Below are positions 6,573-16,195 of a stretch of 36,732 nt of DNA, piece by piece. A program made the translations under genes and the position numbers. Numbering within the stretch: the stretch's first letter is position 1; each line of letters starts with the position of its first letter. The notes beneath the pieces are model-generated. The model had not been told where the DNA came from. It saw nothing but the letters and a program-made list of their open reading frames with translations, and did no database searches. The stretch covers positions 1 through 36,732 of the forward strand of contig NZ_JAMTCD010000033.1 of the NCBI RefSeq assembly GCF_025370255.1, given 5' to 3'. Origin of the DNA: Shewanella holmiensis. GTDB taxonomy: Bacteria > Pseudomonadota > Gammaproteobacteria > Enterobacterales > Shewanellaceae.

Positions 6573-6596
6573 AAAACCTGCATTTAGCAGGCTTTT
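6573..6596 (-). terminator. Rho-independent terminator after purF
   Basis: CCTGC / GCAGG extended by A:T pairs, loop TAAAT, followed on the minus strand by TTTTTTG. It lies 27 bp beyond the purF stop codon. Confidence 0.85.
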
Positions 6597-6622
6597 GTCA
6601 TTACATCGACTAACGATTTAAC

Positions 6623-8137
6623 TTACGGATGACACTCATTGTGCATTTCTAAGTTAGTGCCGATATCTTTATTACGATTCGCTTTAGCATCATCATTACG
6701 CAATTGCATAATGTGGTCTAAATACGCTTGATCGACATCGTTGGTGATGTAATGACCATCAAATACCGATGTTTCGAAACGTTTAATTTCTGGATTTTCC
6801 ATTCTAACCGCTTCAATTAAGTCGGTTAAATCTTGGAAAATTATGCCATCTGCACCAATGATTTTTGCAATTTCATCTGCATCACGACCATGGGCAATAA
6901 GCTCGTTAGTCGTTGGCATATCAATTCCATACACATTCGGAAAGCGAATTTCTGGTGCCGCTGAAGCAAAATACACTTTCTTTGCGCCAGCATCACGTGC
7001 CATTTCAATAATCTGTTCTGAAGTAGTACCACGTACAATAGAATCATCAACCAGTAATACATTCTTGCCTTTGAACTCGGCATTGATAGCATTCAGTTTA
7101 CGACGCACTGACTTCTTACGCTCTTGTTGACCAGGCATAATGAAGGTACGGCCAATGTAGCGGTTTTTAACAAAACCTTGGCGATATGGTAAGTCCATAG
7201 AACGAGCAATTTCGAGTGCAACGTCACAAGAGGTTTCAGGAATAGGAATAACTACGTCAATATCGTGTTCATCCCATTCTTTTTTGATTTTTTCACCTAA
7301 CTTAGTGCCCATGTTTACGCGGCTGCCGTATACCGAAATATTATCGATAGTCGAATCTGGACGGGCAAAGTAAACGAATTCAAAAATACAAGGAGAATAG
7401 CTTGGGTTAACGGCACATTGGCGAGTAAATAATTGGCCATCAAGTGTCACGTAAATCGCTTCACCTGGAGCCACATCACGCATTACCTCAAAGCCAACCG
7501 CATCTAAAGCAACACTTTCAGATGCCACCATATATTCAGTGCCAGATGCTGTTTCGTGCTTACCCAATACTAATGGGCGAATACCAAACGGATCGCGAAA
7601 TGCCACCAAACCTTGACCAATAATCATAGCCGTAACGGCATAAGCACCACGCGTTTGAGCATGTACTTTACTGACAGCATCAAACACTTCGTCAGCTGAT
7701 AAAGTTAAGCTACGAGTCTCTTGTAGTTCATCGGCCAATAGGTTCAATAAAATTTCAGAATCTGAAGTGGTATTGATATGGCGACGCTTGCTTAACAAGC
7801 TTGCGGCTAATTCAGTAGTATTGGTTAAATTGCCATTGTGAGCCAATGAAATACCAAACGGTGAGTTAACGTAAAACGGTTGAGCCTCCGAAGCACTTGA
7901 GCTACCTGCTGTTGGGTAACGAACATGACCTATGCCAGCATTACCTTGCAAACGTTGCATGTGCTTTGGTTCAAATACATCTTTAACCAAGCCATTTGCT
8001 TTACGTAAACGAAACGCATTTACGTCAACGGTAACAATACCCGCAGCATCTTGACCACGATGTTGCAGTACGGTCAATGAGTCATAAATGGTTTGATTAA
8101 CTGAAGACTTGCCTACTATTCCGACGATACCACACAT
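6623..8137 (-). CDS. purF: Amidophosphoribosyltransferase PurF
   Basis: A 504-residue enzyme that makes phosphoribosylamine from PRPP and glutamine, the first committed step of purine synthesis. The N-terminal class II glutamine amidotransferase starts MCGIVGIVG, so Cys2 becomes the nucleophile after Met removal and there is no propeptide. Other amidotransferase motifs are QHRGQDAAG (25-33) and AHNGNLTN (99-106). The C-terminal phosphoribosyltransferase domain carries the PRPP loop VDDSIVRGTT (363-372). The length is normal for gammaproteobacteria. It follows cvpA by 35 bp, the usual cvpA-purF pair, and ends at a terminator. I see no convincing PurR operator nearby. Confidence 0.98.
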   Translation of the reverse strand: MCGIVGIVGKSSVNQTIYDSLTVLQHRGQDAAGIVTVDVNAFRLRKANGLVKDVFEPKHMQRLQGNAGIGHVRYPTAGSSSASEAQPFYVNSPFGISLAHNGNLTNTTELAASLLSKRRHINTTSDSEILLNLLADELQETRSLTLSADEVFDAVSKVHAQTRGAYAVTAMIIGQGLVAFRDPFGIRPLVLGKHETASGTEYMVASESVALDAVGFEVMRDVAPGEAIYVTLDGQLFTRQCAVNPSYSPCIFEFVYFARPDSTIDNISVYGSRVNMGTKLGEKIKKEWDEHDIDVVIPIPETSCDVALEIARSMDLPYRQGFVKNRYIGRTFIMPGQQERKKSVRRKLNAINAEFKGKNVLLVDDSIVRGTTSEQIIEMARDAGAKKVYFASAAPEIRFPNVYGIDMPTTNELIAHGRDADEIAKIIGADGIIFQDLTDLIEAVRMENPEIKRFETSVFDGHYITNDVDQAYLDHIMQLRNDDAKANRNKDIGTNLEMHNECHP

Positions 8138-8172
8138 GGGTAAGGTTCCTCACTGTAAGGTGTTTTATAGTT

Positions 8173-8661
8173 TTAGATTTTGGGTACAAAGCTTGATGTG
8201 TTTTCCAAGTAGTCAAAAAACCACTGAATAACCACACCAAATTCGGGCACGAGTACTGATTCCTTCCACCAACTGGTTGAGGGAAAACCGGTAAATGCAT
8301 CCATGAAAAATAGTAACGCGCTGACGATTAACGCCCCGCGAATAGCACCAAAACACACACCAAGTACTCTATCTGTACCTGACAAACCGGTTTTAGCAAC
8401 GAGTTGACCAAGAAGGTAATTAACTAAGGCACCAATAATAAGCGTTGCGATAAAAAGAATAGCAATAGCAACGCCGTTGCGCACCATTTCATCTTGCATT
8501 TGCGATAAATGAACGGCGAGGTCGAGATAAAACTGACTGGCGATAAAAAAAGCCGCAAACCATACCACTAATGACATGGCTTCTTTAGCAAACCCACGGA
8601 CTAAACTAATCAGGGTAGATAAGCTAATAACAATAATAATTGCGTAATCAATCCAAACCAT
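8173..8661 (-). CDS. cvpA: CvpA family inner-membrane protein
   Basis: A 162-residue protein with four predicted membrane segments (about residues 5-20, 30-48, 65-85 and 103-123), including the conserved DYAIIIVI start and an RGFAKEAMSLVVW segment. CvpA was named for colicin V production and is associated with envelope and bile stress tolerance in enterics; its molecular role is uncertain. It sits directly upstream of purF, the arrangement seen across gammaproteobacteria. The ATG has only a weak upstream purine stretch. The 178-bp gap to dedD probably holds its own promoter. Confidence 0.95.
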   Translation of the reverse strand: MVWIDYAIIIVISLSTLISLVRGFAKEAMSLVVWFAAFFIASQFYLDLAVHLSQMQDEMVRNGVAIAILFIATLIIGALVNYLLGQLVAKTGLSGTDRVLGVCFGAIRGALIVSALLFFMDAFTGFPSTSWWKESVLVPEFGVVIQWFFDYLENTSSFVPKI

Positions 8662-8839
8662 TGGGATGGGGATCCGGGTAACCTTTAAGACGGCGCGATT
8701 CTAACAGAGGTGAAGACTTTTCTCACCCCTATAGACCAAATTAATCATACATGAATGAGAACAATCAATTTGCACTATAAACAAATTAGCGCTAGGGCTG
8801 ATAAAACGCTACAAAATCAGCCTCTAATGCCGACAACAC

Positions 8840-9517
8840 TTACTTGTCCATCGGATCATAAACAACAATTTTGCCTTTCAATCCGGTTAATTTAGTAATT
8901 GCACCTTGGCGAGATTCTAGTTTTTGTTTTGATACTTCAGGGCCGACAAACACACGGGTCAATTTACCTTCGACGGGTTTTGTGGGTAGTGTATATGCGG
9001 TATAACCAGATAATCGTAATTGGGCGATTAGGGCTTCTACATTTTTGGCATTATTAAAGCCACCAAGTTGCAGTGTATAGCCTGACTTAATGATATTTTT
9101 TTGAGTTTGAGGTTTGTCGATAACCTTTTTGGCCGGTTCTTTAACTGCTGGAGTTTTAGCAACCACAACCTCTTTTGTCGTATCACTTTTTGTAGCAGGT
9201 TTACTAGCTGCAGGCTTGCTAACTGTGGCAGCATCAATGTTACCTAACGGAACCACATCATCATTGACGGCTTTATCAGCAAGCAAGGTGTGTTCTGCTT
9301 CATTTGGTTCAATATCGACACTGGCAACTTCAGGTACTTCAAACTCTTGTGGCGCCGCATTATTATTTTGATACTGATTGGTGGGACGTAAAGGAATTTC
9401 AGTAAACTCTTCTACTACTTTAGCTTTTTTACCATCCAAAAGATCAGGCAAAAAAATCACTCCAAGAGCGACAAGGACTATGGTGCCAACTAAGCGGTTT
9501 TGAAATTGACGTTTCAA
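8840..9517 (-). CDS. dedD: DedD-like SPOR domain protein
   Basis: A 225-residue protein with a short cytoplasmic start (MKRQFQNR), one membrane helix at about 9-24, a proline/lysine/alanine-rich linker (about 45-140), and a C-terminal SPOR domain (about 147-222, beginning YTLQLGGFNNAKNVEAL). SPOR domains bind denuded glycan at the division septum, so this is expected to be a septal protein. It is 15 bp from folC, in the same transcript, as in related genomes. The length and layout match DedD of E. coli. Confidence 0.93.
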   Translation of the reverse strand: MKRQFQNRLVGTIVLVALGVIFLPDLLDGKKAKVVEEFTEIPLRPTNQYQNNNAAPQEFEVPEVASVDIEPNEAEHTLLADKAVNDDVVPLGNIDAATVSKPAASKPATKSDTTKEVVVAKTPAVKEPAKKVIDKPQTQKNIIKSGYTLQLGGFNNAKNVEALIAQLRLSGYTAYTLPTKPVEGKLTRVFVGPEVSKQKLESRQGAITKLTGLKGKIVVYDPMDK

Positions 9518-9532
9518 GATAATTTCCCAGTG

Positions 9533-10840
9533 TTACAGTTTTGATTTAAAAGCAGCGACAGTATAAAAAGAGCCAAATACAATTACCACATCATCGGGTT
9601 GAATAGTAGTGCTAATCGATTGCCAAGCGTCATCAATATCATCAAAGGTGTTGATGTTTAATTTATTTTCAGATGTTGCTTGTGCTGGTTCAACAGTCAA
9701 TAAATGGTGTTGCAATTGCGTTGAGGTTGCACCTCGTTCAGTAGATAAGGTGACTAAATTCCATTGGTCAACCACCGCTATTAGCTCAGCAAAAACACCC
9801 GCAATATCTTTGTCTTTTAGCATGCCACAGAGGGCAATAACCTTAGCTGAAACATTCGCTTTTTGCGCCAGCTTTTGACGTAATTGCACGGCTAAATATT
9901 TTGCTGCATGAGGGTTATGGGCAACATCTAACAACACCAGCGGAGCTTGACTCACGCATTCTAGCCGACCGGGTAATGTGGCTAATGCCAATCCGCGGTT
10001 GATATCTGAAATGCTAATTTGTGGCCAAATTTGATTAATTAAAGCGACTACGCAAGCAGCATTCGCTAAAGGCAGTGAAGGTACTGTTAAAGACGTCAAT
10101 TGCTGCGCTTGAGTCGAGAATAACCAGCTGTCACCATTGAGTTGATATTCAAACTCATGGCCCACTCTTAACAACTGACACGCTATTTTCTGTGCATACT
10201 CAGTCACTGAGTGCGGCAAATTGGGTTCGCCAACTATACTGATACAGTGACTGCGGCATACGCCAGCTTTTTCCCGGCCAACTAATTCACGTGTATTGCC
10301 TAAATATTCTTGATGGTCTAAATCAATTGAAGTGATAATGGTTGCGGTAGAGTCAATCATATTCGTGGCATCTAAACGCCCCCCAAGACCGACTTCTAAA
10401 ATGATCACATCTAATTTAGCTTGTTTAAATAAGTATAAACCTGCCAGAGTCGCGTATTCAAAAAAGGTTAATGAGATATCAGTTCTGGCTTGCTCAATGG
10501 CCATAAAAGCTTCAATAAACTGTTCGTCAAGACAATCTTTTTGGTTGATACGCACGCGTTCGTTATAGCGTAATAAGTGCGGTGAACTGTAAACCCCCAC
10601 TGTTTTCCCGCTTTGAATTAATACAGACTCAAGCATGGCGCAGGTTGTACCTTTACCGTTGGTTCCTGCAACCGTAATGACCTGCGCAGGCGCTAAATCC
10701 ATTAGTCCTAAACGCCCAGCAACCTCAGAAACTCTGGCAAGTCCCATATCAATTTCACTTGGGTGAATGGCTAATAAATAATCCAGCCATTGATCTAAAT
10801 TTGCTTGATGACCTGGCATAAGGGTTTTAATTGTATCCAT
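9533..10840 (-). CDS. folC: Dihydrofolate / folylpolyglutamate synthase FolC
   Basis: A Mur-ligase-fold enzyme that adds glutamate to dihydropteroate and extends folate polyglutamate tails. The P-loop is VAGTNGKGTTCAMLE, followed by VGVYSSPHLLRYNERVRIN and DLDHQEYLGNTRE, all family signatures; the C-terminal domain has LLDVAHNPHAA. I take the start as the ATG at 10840 (MDTIKTLMPGHQ), giving 435 residues; an upstream ATG at 10909 would run into truA and adds a non-homologous stretch. It begins 22 bp after the truA stop. In many relatives accD lies between truA and folC; it is missing here. Confidence 0.96.
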   Translation of the reverse strand: MDTIKTLMPGHQANLDQWLDYLLAIHPSEIDMGLARVSEVAGRLGLMDLAPAQVITVAGTNGKGTTCAMLESVLIQSGKTVGVYSSPHLLRYNERVRINQKDCLDEQFIEAFMAIEQARTDISLTFFEYATLAGLYLFKQAKLDVIILEVGLGGRLDATNMIDSTATIITSIDLDHQEYLGNTRELVGREKAGVCRSHCISIVGEPNLPHSVTEYAQKIACQLLRVGHEFEYQLNGDSWLFSTQAQQLTSLTVPSLPLANAACVVALINQIWPQISISDINRGLALATLPGRLECVSQAPLVLLDVAHNPHAAKYLAVQLRQKLAQKANVSAKVIALCGMLKDKDIAGVFAELIAVVDQWNLVTLSTERGATSTQLQHHLLTVEPAQATSENKLNINTFDDIDDAWQSISTTIQPDDVVIVFGSFYTVAAFKSKL

Positions 10841-10862
10841 CAGAAGTGGTTGCCTTAAAGTA

Positions 10863-11648
10863 TTAATCCAGCATAAACAAAGGCCCGAGGGCCAGCTTTG
10901 GCAAATCATATTGCTCAGGATAGGTCACATCAACTAAATATAAGCCATTGGGTTTTGCGGTTGCCGCGGCTTGGTTTCGGTCTTTAGCGATTAATAATTG
11001 GCCTAACCAATCTATCGGTTGATTACCTAATCCGACCTCGATTAACGAGCCGACAATATTGCGCACCATATGATGTAAGAATGCATTGGCCTTAATATCA
11101 ACCATAATATACATCCCTTGGCGCGAGACGCGCACATGATGCACATTGCGAAATGGCGTATTGGATTGGCATTGTACAGCCCTGAAACTGGTAAAATCAT
11201 GTTCGCCAAGTAACAGTTGCGCCGCCTGATGCATACGTGATTCATCAATATCACCATGATAATGACTCACGCCTTGGCGTAATATCCCAGGACGTAAAGA
11301 ATGGTTGTAAATGATATAGCGGTAGCGTCTAGCTGTGGCGCTAAAGCGCGCATGAAAGCTGTCATCGACTTCTTTTGCCCAGCGCACGGCTATAGAGTCC
11401 GGCAGCTGTGTATTGACCCCAAATGTCCATGCTGACATAGGACGCACGACATCGGTTTCAAAATGAACCACCTGACCCGTACCATGTACACCGGAGTCCG
11501 TGCGGCCCGCACACAGAACTTCCACTGGTTTATTTGCAATATACGAAAGCGCTTTTTCTAATTGTGCCTGAACAGAATCGACTTCAGCTTGGCGCTGCCA
11601 ACCAAAATAATTACTGCCATCATATTCGACACCTAAGGCTATCCGCAT
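10863..11648 (-). CDS. truA: tRNA pseudouridine synthase TruA
   Basis: A 261-residue enzyme that forms pseudouridine at positions 38-40 of tRNA anticodon arms. The catalytic aspartate is Asp51 in CAGRTDSGVHGTGQ, and the second family block FLHHMVRNIVGSLIEVG is intact. The start MRIALGVEYDGSNYFGW is the family's usual N-terminus. It lies between fimV, whose terminator is at 11691-11722, and folC. Confidence 0.97.
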   Translation of the reverse strand: MRIALGVEYDGSNYFGWQRQAEVDSVQAQLEKALSYIANKPVEVLCAGRTDSGVHGTGQVVHFETDVVRPMSAWTFGVNTQLPDSIAVRWAKEVDDSFHARFSATARRYRYIIYNHSLRPGILRQGVSHYHGDIDESRMHQAAQLLLGEHDFTSFRAVQCQSNTPFRNVHHVRVSRQGMYIMVDIKANAFLHHMVRNIVGSLIEVGLGNQPIDWLGQLLIAKDRNQAAATAKPNGLYLVDVTYPEQYDLPKLALGPLFMLD

Positions 11649-11690
11649 AACTTGACCCTTTCACTTTAAAATGGCGCGTATTTTAGCACA

Positions 11691-11722
11691 AAAAAAACGA
11701 CGCATGTCTAAGCGTCGTTTTA
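11691..11722 (-). terminator. Rho-independent terminator after fimV
   Basis: Arms AAAACGACGC (11694-11703) and GCGTCGTTTT (11712-11721) with an 8-nt loop; a run of T follows on the minus strand. It lies 17 bp beyond the fimV stop and would separate fimV from truA. Confidence 0.9.
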
Positions 11723-11738
11723 AAAAAGTGCCCTAAAT

Positions 11739-14700
11739 TCAGGTTAATTTTTTCAATAAAGAGTTTGCTTCAGCTTGTTGACGAGAATTACCATCATTTT
11801 GCACTTCTTTTAACAGTGCTTTGGCGCTATCTTCATCTTCAATTTCAATATAGGCACGGGCTAAATCTAACTTGGCATTAACTGAATTTTCTTCATCGTC
11901 GACATCGACCATATTAGTATTACCCAACAATGATCCAACCCCGCCCATATCAACATCAACATCTTTGTAATTGTCTAATACAGGAACATCACCTTCGTCA
12001 GCATCATTAAGCAATTTATTAATATCAATAAAACCATTTTCTCGTTCAAAATTGCTCAGTTCTGCTTCAGTAATCTTTAGTGAAACAGCATCGCCCTCTT
12101 CTTTATCGAGTGCGGCAAGCGCTTCATCAACAGTAAGAGTATCATCGTCTAATACAAATTCGTCATCAACAGAAAAGTCGTCTGAGAGGGTAAATTCGGT
12201 TAAATCATCGTCGCTAAAATCTACGTCATCGTTAGTCTGTAAATTTGGAATGGTCTCTTTCTGGGATGAAGACAACTTAGATGCACTATTAAAGATATCC
12301 GTTTCCCAATCCAACATATTTTCTTGAGGCTTTTTAGCCGCTTTCAAATCATTGAAAAAACCTGAATCTTTTTCTACTTTAACATTTGTCCCTTTATTTT
12401 CACTGACAGCATCCTCATCTAACTCTGATGCTGAATCAGTTTCAAAGGTAAGTGGGTCAAAATCTACTGCAACGTCGTCCTTCAATGAAGACAAATCATC
12501 TGCTTCTGTGCCCATATTCGCTAATAGCGCATCAAGTTCACTTTCAGCATCAGATAAAATTGAATCATCAATATCATCAACCAATACACTGCCTGCATCT
12601 TTAACATCACCAGCTTTCAACAGCTCAGATTCTAAGGTGTTTAAATCAAGATCGTCATCGGTTACTGTCGGTGCTTGAGCTTGTTCTAACTCTGAAATTA
12701 AACCCGTTAAATCATCGCTTTCATCATCAGCAATTATGTCTAATGACAAGCTATCATCGGCTTCATCTTCCATGCTAGCCAACTCTAAATCGGCAAGTAA
12801 TGAATCTAAGCGCTGATCATTTTCAGGGACTTCTTCAAAATCTAATATTTCATCTGTCAAATCATCTGTTTGCGTATCAGTCTCATCCGAGTCGAAACTG
12901 GCTAACAAGGCATCAAGATCGTCATCACCTTCAAGCGGAGGTTCAGAACCTTGCTCATCAACAGACTCTCGTTCAGCCGTAATAGCCTCACTTAAATCTT
13001 CGCTATTATCGGTAATGTTATCTTCTTCTAAGCTATCCGCTGCGCTTGCTGCATTTTGTGTTTCGCTAGCATCTTGGGCATCAAAGCTGGCTAGCAGCGC
13101 ATCGATATCATCATCTTCTGCAACATCAACGTCTTTGTTAGCAAGATCATCGTCTGATTCTAGTTCAGCGGCGATGGCATCGGCGAGATCTTCGTTATCA
13201 TCGCCTGAGCTATCAATGGCTTGGCTATCATCGGCAGCGCTATATTCTGAGTCAGATGCAGCGCTTGCTGCATCTTGTGTTTCGTTAGCATCTTGAGCAT
13301 CAAAGCTGGCTAGCAGCGCATCGATATCATCATCTTCTGCAACATCAACGTCTTTGTTAGCAAGATCATCGTCTGACTCTAGTTCAGCGGCGATGGCATC
13401 GGCGAGATCTGCGTTATCATCCTCTGAGGTATCCGCAATGCTTGGTGTATCTTGTGTTTCGTTAGCATCTTGAGCATCAAAGCTGGCTAGCAGCGCATCG
13501 ATATCATCATCTTCTGCAACATCAACGTCTTTGTTAGCAAGATCATCGTCTGACTCTAGTTCAGCGGCGATAGCATCGGCTAGGTCTTCGTTATCATCCT
13601 CTGAGGTATCCGCAATGCTTGGTGTATCTTGTGTTTCGTTAGCATCTTGAGCATCAAAGCTGGCTAGCAGCGCGTCGATATCATCATCTTCTGCAACATT
13701 AATGTCTTTGTGAGCAAGATCATCGTCTGACTCTAGTTCAGCGGCGATGGCATCGGCTAGGTCTTCGTTATCATCCTCTGAGGTATCCGCAATGCTTGGT
13801 GTATCTTGTGTTTCGTTAGCATCTTGAGCATCAAAGCTGGCTAGTAGCGCGTCGATATCATCATCTTCTGCAACATCAACTTCTTTGTTAGTAAGAGCAT
13901 CGTCTGACTCTAGTTCAGCGGCGATAGCATCGGCTAGGTCTTCGTTATCATCCTCTAAGCGATCCGCAATGCTTGGTGTATCTTGTGTTTCGTTAGCATC
14001 TTGAGCATCAAAGCTGGCTAGCCGCGCGTCGATATCATCATTTTCTGCAACATTAACGTCTTTGTTAGCAAGATCATCGTCTGACTCTAGTTCAGCGGCG
14101 ATGGCATCGGCGAGATCTTCGTTATCATCCTCTGAGTTATGTTCGGCAGTGCTTGGCGCATCTTGTGTTTCGTTGTCATCTTGAGCATCAAAGCTGGCTA
14201 ATAGTGCATCGATATCATCATCTTCTGGTTCTTCAGAAGTCTTTTGCGTTTCAAAGCTGGCTAACAACGCGTCGATATCATCATCGGCTTTAGTATCGGC
14301 AGGAATATTGGCTATCGACTCATCGTTTTCTGATGATTTAGAAACAGCCTCACTGTCATCAACATCAAATCCAGCTAACAGAGAGTCGATATCGTCTACA
14401 TTGACATTGTTACTATCTGGATTGTCGCTAAGCGTTTCAGGCTCATCAACATCATCGGCTGACATCTCAAAACCAGCCAAAAGGTCATCGATATTATCTT
14501 GTTCACTTGATACTGATGAGGATTTTACTTCATCAATGATGTCTGCCGGTTGTTCGTTATCAATATTAGCCAATAATGCATCTAAATCATCTTCCGGAGC
14601 AGCAGATACTGCGGGCTCATCCAGATCATCGTCATCTAACCCTGCAAGTAAATTATCCAGATCTTCATCGGTTTCTAAAGGGTCAAGTTCAGAGTCTTGC

Positions 14701-15941
14701 TCCTCCATCGCTTCAGCCCAAAGATCATCTAATGAAGTGACGTCATCATCCTCTTCAGCAACAGGCTCTTGCGCTGTATCAGGCTCCTCAATGAACATAG
14801 CCGCAGCCATGTCCATCTGATCATCATCAATGTGCAGCTCGGTTTCAGGCTGCATATCTAAACTGTCTAAATCGAGAAGATCATCAATAGACTCTTCATC
14901 ATCGCTATCAAGATGAACGGCTAGGTCTTCTAAATCGTTATCATTGTTTGCATCAGAAGCCGCTGCTTTAGGTTCTGAAACCGTTTCAGGGGCTGATTTG
15001 GGATCATCTTTTGCGTTAGCACGACGACGTAATATTAAAAATATTACCCCAAAAAGCAGTAAAATAGGTAACGCCGCAGCTGCAATCAACAAGCCGGTAT
15101 TATTTGTCAGATTACGCCAAAAGTCAGTGGGTTGTTCAATAGCAGGTTTGTTAGCTTCTTCCAATTCAGTGGCTAACATTTCATTTTTATTGACTAAAAG
15201 TTGATGCTTTTCAAGTTGTAATTGAACATCCTCTTCCAGGTTACTGATGATCTGAGTCAGCTCTTCAACTTTTTGTTTTAAAACTTGATTATCACTACGG
15301 GTTGCCATCAGCTGATCTTGTGCTCTTGCAAGCTCATCGGTCAGCATTAAGGTTTTATTGTTAGCCTTGTCGAGTTCGTTATTTAATTCCGCCATTTCAT
15401 TCTTCTTAGCTGCGCTAAGGGGCTCAACATTTGCAACAACAGGTTGCTGTGGGGTGATCTGTAATGGCTTTTCTGGGGTAACGGGTTTTGCTTGGACTTG
15501 CTTCACCACATTGGTGTTGACCGAAGGTTTTGGTGTTACTGCAGGCTTAGCTGTTCTGGCTAATCTGTCATCACGTTCAGCACGTAATTTAGCCTGCGCT
15601 TTTGGTATCGCCGCCATCACTTCAGCTGAAGGTATGGCTAAAATCATACCTTTTTCTAAAGAGTTATAATTATTGTCACTGAATGCATGCGGATTGGCAT
15701 CAAATAATGCCGACATCACCTGATAAATCGTAATTCTATCGTTGGGGCGGACTTTTTGAGCGATGCTCCAGAAAGTATCAGAGGGGGTAGTCGGACCATA
15801 CTGCCGTGCTTGTTTAACCTCGCCATTGGGCCCGGTAATTTTAAGCGTATCGGCTTGAGCCGAAAGCAAAAGTTGGCTTGCGGAGATTGCTGTGGTGGCA
15901 GATAAAAGTAAACCCACCCAATATGAAGTACGAGATGTCAT
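11739..15941 (-). CDS. fimV: FimV/HubP-like peptidoglycan-binding polar protein
   Basis: A 1400-residue protein. Order: signal peptide (1-30, cleavage after AQA), a FimV N-terminal LysM-like domain (about 45-105, PSDTFWSIAQKVRPN), a coiled coil (about 178-265), one membrane helix (about 283-304) with RRR after it, then a very acidic cytoplasmic region of about 1000 residues, and a C-terminal TPR-like FimV domain (about 1350-1400, KLDLARAYIEIEDEDSAKALL). FimV/HubP proteins mark the cell pole and affect type IV pili, flagella and chemotaxis. Residues 574-942 are six tandem repeats (separate entry). It is long for the family because of these repeats. The ATG has an upstream GGGAAGGACTG. It sits between asd and truA, its usual place. 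Confidence 0.95.
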   Translation of the reverse strand: MTSRTSYWVGLLLSATTAISASQLLLSAQADTLKITGPNGEVKQARQYGPTTPSDTFWSIAQKVRPNDRITIYQVMSALFDANPHAFSDNNYNSLEKGMILAIPSAEVMAAIPKAQAKLRAERDDRLARTAKPAVTPKPSVNTNVVKQVQAKPVTPEKPLQITPQQPVVANVEPLSAAKKNEMAELNNELDKANNKTLMLTDELARAQDQLMATRSDNQVLKQKVEELTQIISNLEEDVQLQLEKHQLLVNKNEMLATELEEANKPAIEQPTDFWRNLTNNTGLLIAAAALPILLLFGVIFLILRRRANAKDDPKSAPETVSEPKAAASDANNDNDLEDLAVHLDSDDEESIDDLLDLDSLDMQPETELHIDDDQMDMAAAMFIEEPDTAQEPVAEEDDDVTSLDDLWAEAMEEQDSELDPLETDEDLDNLLAGLDDDDLDEPAVSAAPEDDLDALLANIDNEQPADIIDEVKSSSVSSEQDNIDDLLAGFEMSADDVDEPETLSDNPDSNNVNVDDIDSLLAGFDVDDSEAVSKSSENDESIANIPADTKADDDIDALLASFETQKTSEEPEDDDIDALLASFDAQDDNETQDAPSTAEHNSEDDNEDLADAIAAELESDDDLANKDVNVAENDDIDARLASFDAQDANETQDTPSIADRLEDDNEDLADAIAAELESDDALTNKEVDVAEDDDIDALLASFDAQDANETQDTPSIADTSEDDNEDLADAIAAELESDDDLAHKDINVAEDDDIDALLASFDAQDANETQDTPSIADTSEDDNEDLADAIAAELESDDDLANKDVDVAEDDDIDALLASFDAQDANETQDTPSIADTSEDDNADLADAIAAELESDDDLANKDVDVAEDDDIDALLASFDAQDANETQDAASAASDSEYSAADDSQAIDSSGDDNEDLADAIAAELESDDDLANKDVDVAEDDDIDALLASFDAQDASETQNAASAADSLEEDNITDNSEDLSEAITAERESVDEQGSEPPLEGDDDLDALLASFDSDETDTQTDDLTDEILDFEEVPENDQRLDSLLADLELASMEDEADDSLSLDIIADDESDDLTGLISELEQAQAPTVTDDDLDLNTLESELLKAGDVKDAGSVLVDDIDDSILSDAESELDALLANMGTEADDLSSLKDDVAVDFDPLTFETDSASELDEDAVSENKGTNVKVEKDSGFFNDLKAAKKPQENMLDWETDIFNSASKLSSSQKETIPNLQTNDDVDFSDDDLTEFTLSDDFSVDDEFVLDDDTLTVDEALAALDKEEGDAVSLKITEAELSNFERENGFIDINKLLNDADEGDVPVLDNYKDVDVDMGGVGSLLGNTNMVDVDDEENSVNAKLDLARAYIEIEDEDSAKALLKEVQNDGNSRQQAEANSLLKKLT
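13116..14222 (-). repeat. In-frame repeat array within fimV (six units of about 177 bp)
   Basis: Units of 60, 59, 59, 59, 59 and 73 residues each begin DDDIDALLASFDAQD and end in ELESDDDLANKDVDVAE or a close variant. The middle units are nearly identical at the DNA level, so they are recent duplications. A seventh, degenerate unit begins at 13115. The 73-residue unit has a 14-residue expansion. All length changes are multiples of three, so the frame is kept. Confidence 0.92.
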
Positions 15942-16120
15942 TCAGTCCTTCCCTTTTAGCGCGAAATATTTGTCATCATGACAACTGGCTTTAGGTCATT
16001 TTTTCGTTTGTTATATGCTTATAAATTTCGTTCGTTGTTATTGATTAATGAAATTTTGGCATTTTTACGACTATAAACTAAGTTTGTCAGCCCTGCTACA
16101 TCGAGACAAGCCTAAAACTA

Positions 16121-16147
16121 AAAAAGCCCACAATATGCGGGCTTTTT
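16121..16147 (-). terminator. Rho-independent terminator after asd
   Basis: AAAAAGCCC pairs with GGGCTTTTT with a short imperfect inner stem (AC / GC). T-run on the minus strand. It is 48 bp beyond the asd stop codon and upstream of fimV. Confidence 0.88.
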
Positions 16148-16195
16148 ACACTAAATCACTCTATTACCTGAGGTAATAGTTAATTCATCGGTTAC

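Noticed and set aside
8662..8839. PurR operator before cvpA-purF
   Set aside because: I looked for the CGCAAACGTTTGCG-type palindrome known from enterics and saw none; purine control here cannot be claimed.
13116..14222. Regular repeats resembling a CRISPR or satellite array
   Set aside because: The units are about 177 bp, without spacers, and stay in frame within fimV; they are coding repeats.
14308..14820. 170-aa serine-rich plus-strand ORF and similar ones across fimV
   Set aside because: They are antisense shadows of the acidic fimV repeats (GAT/GAA read backwards gives Ser-rich frames); no ribosome-binding site.
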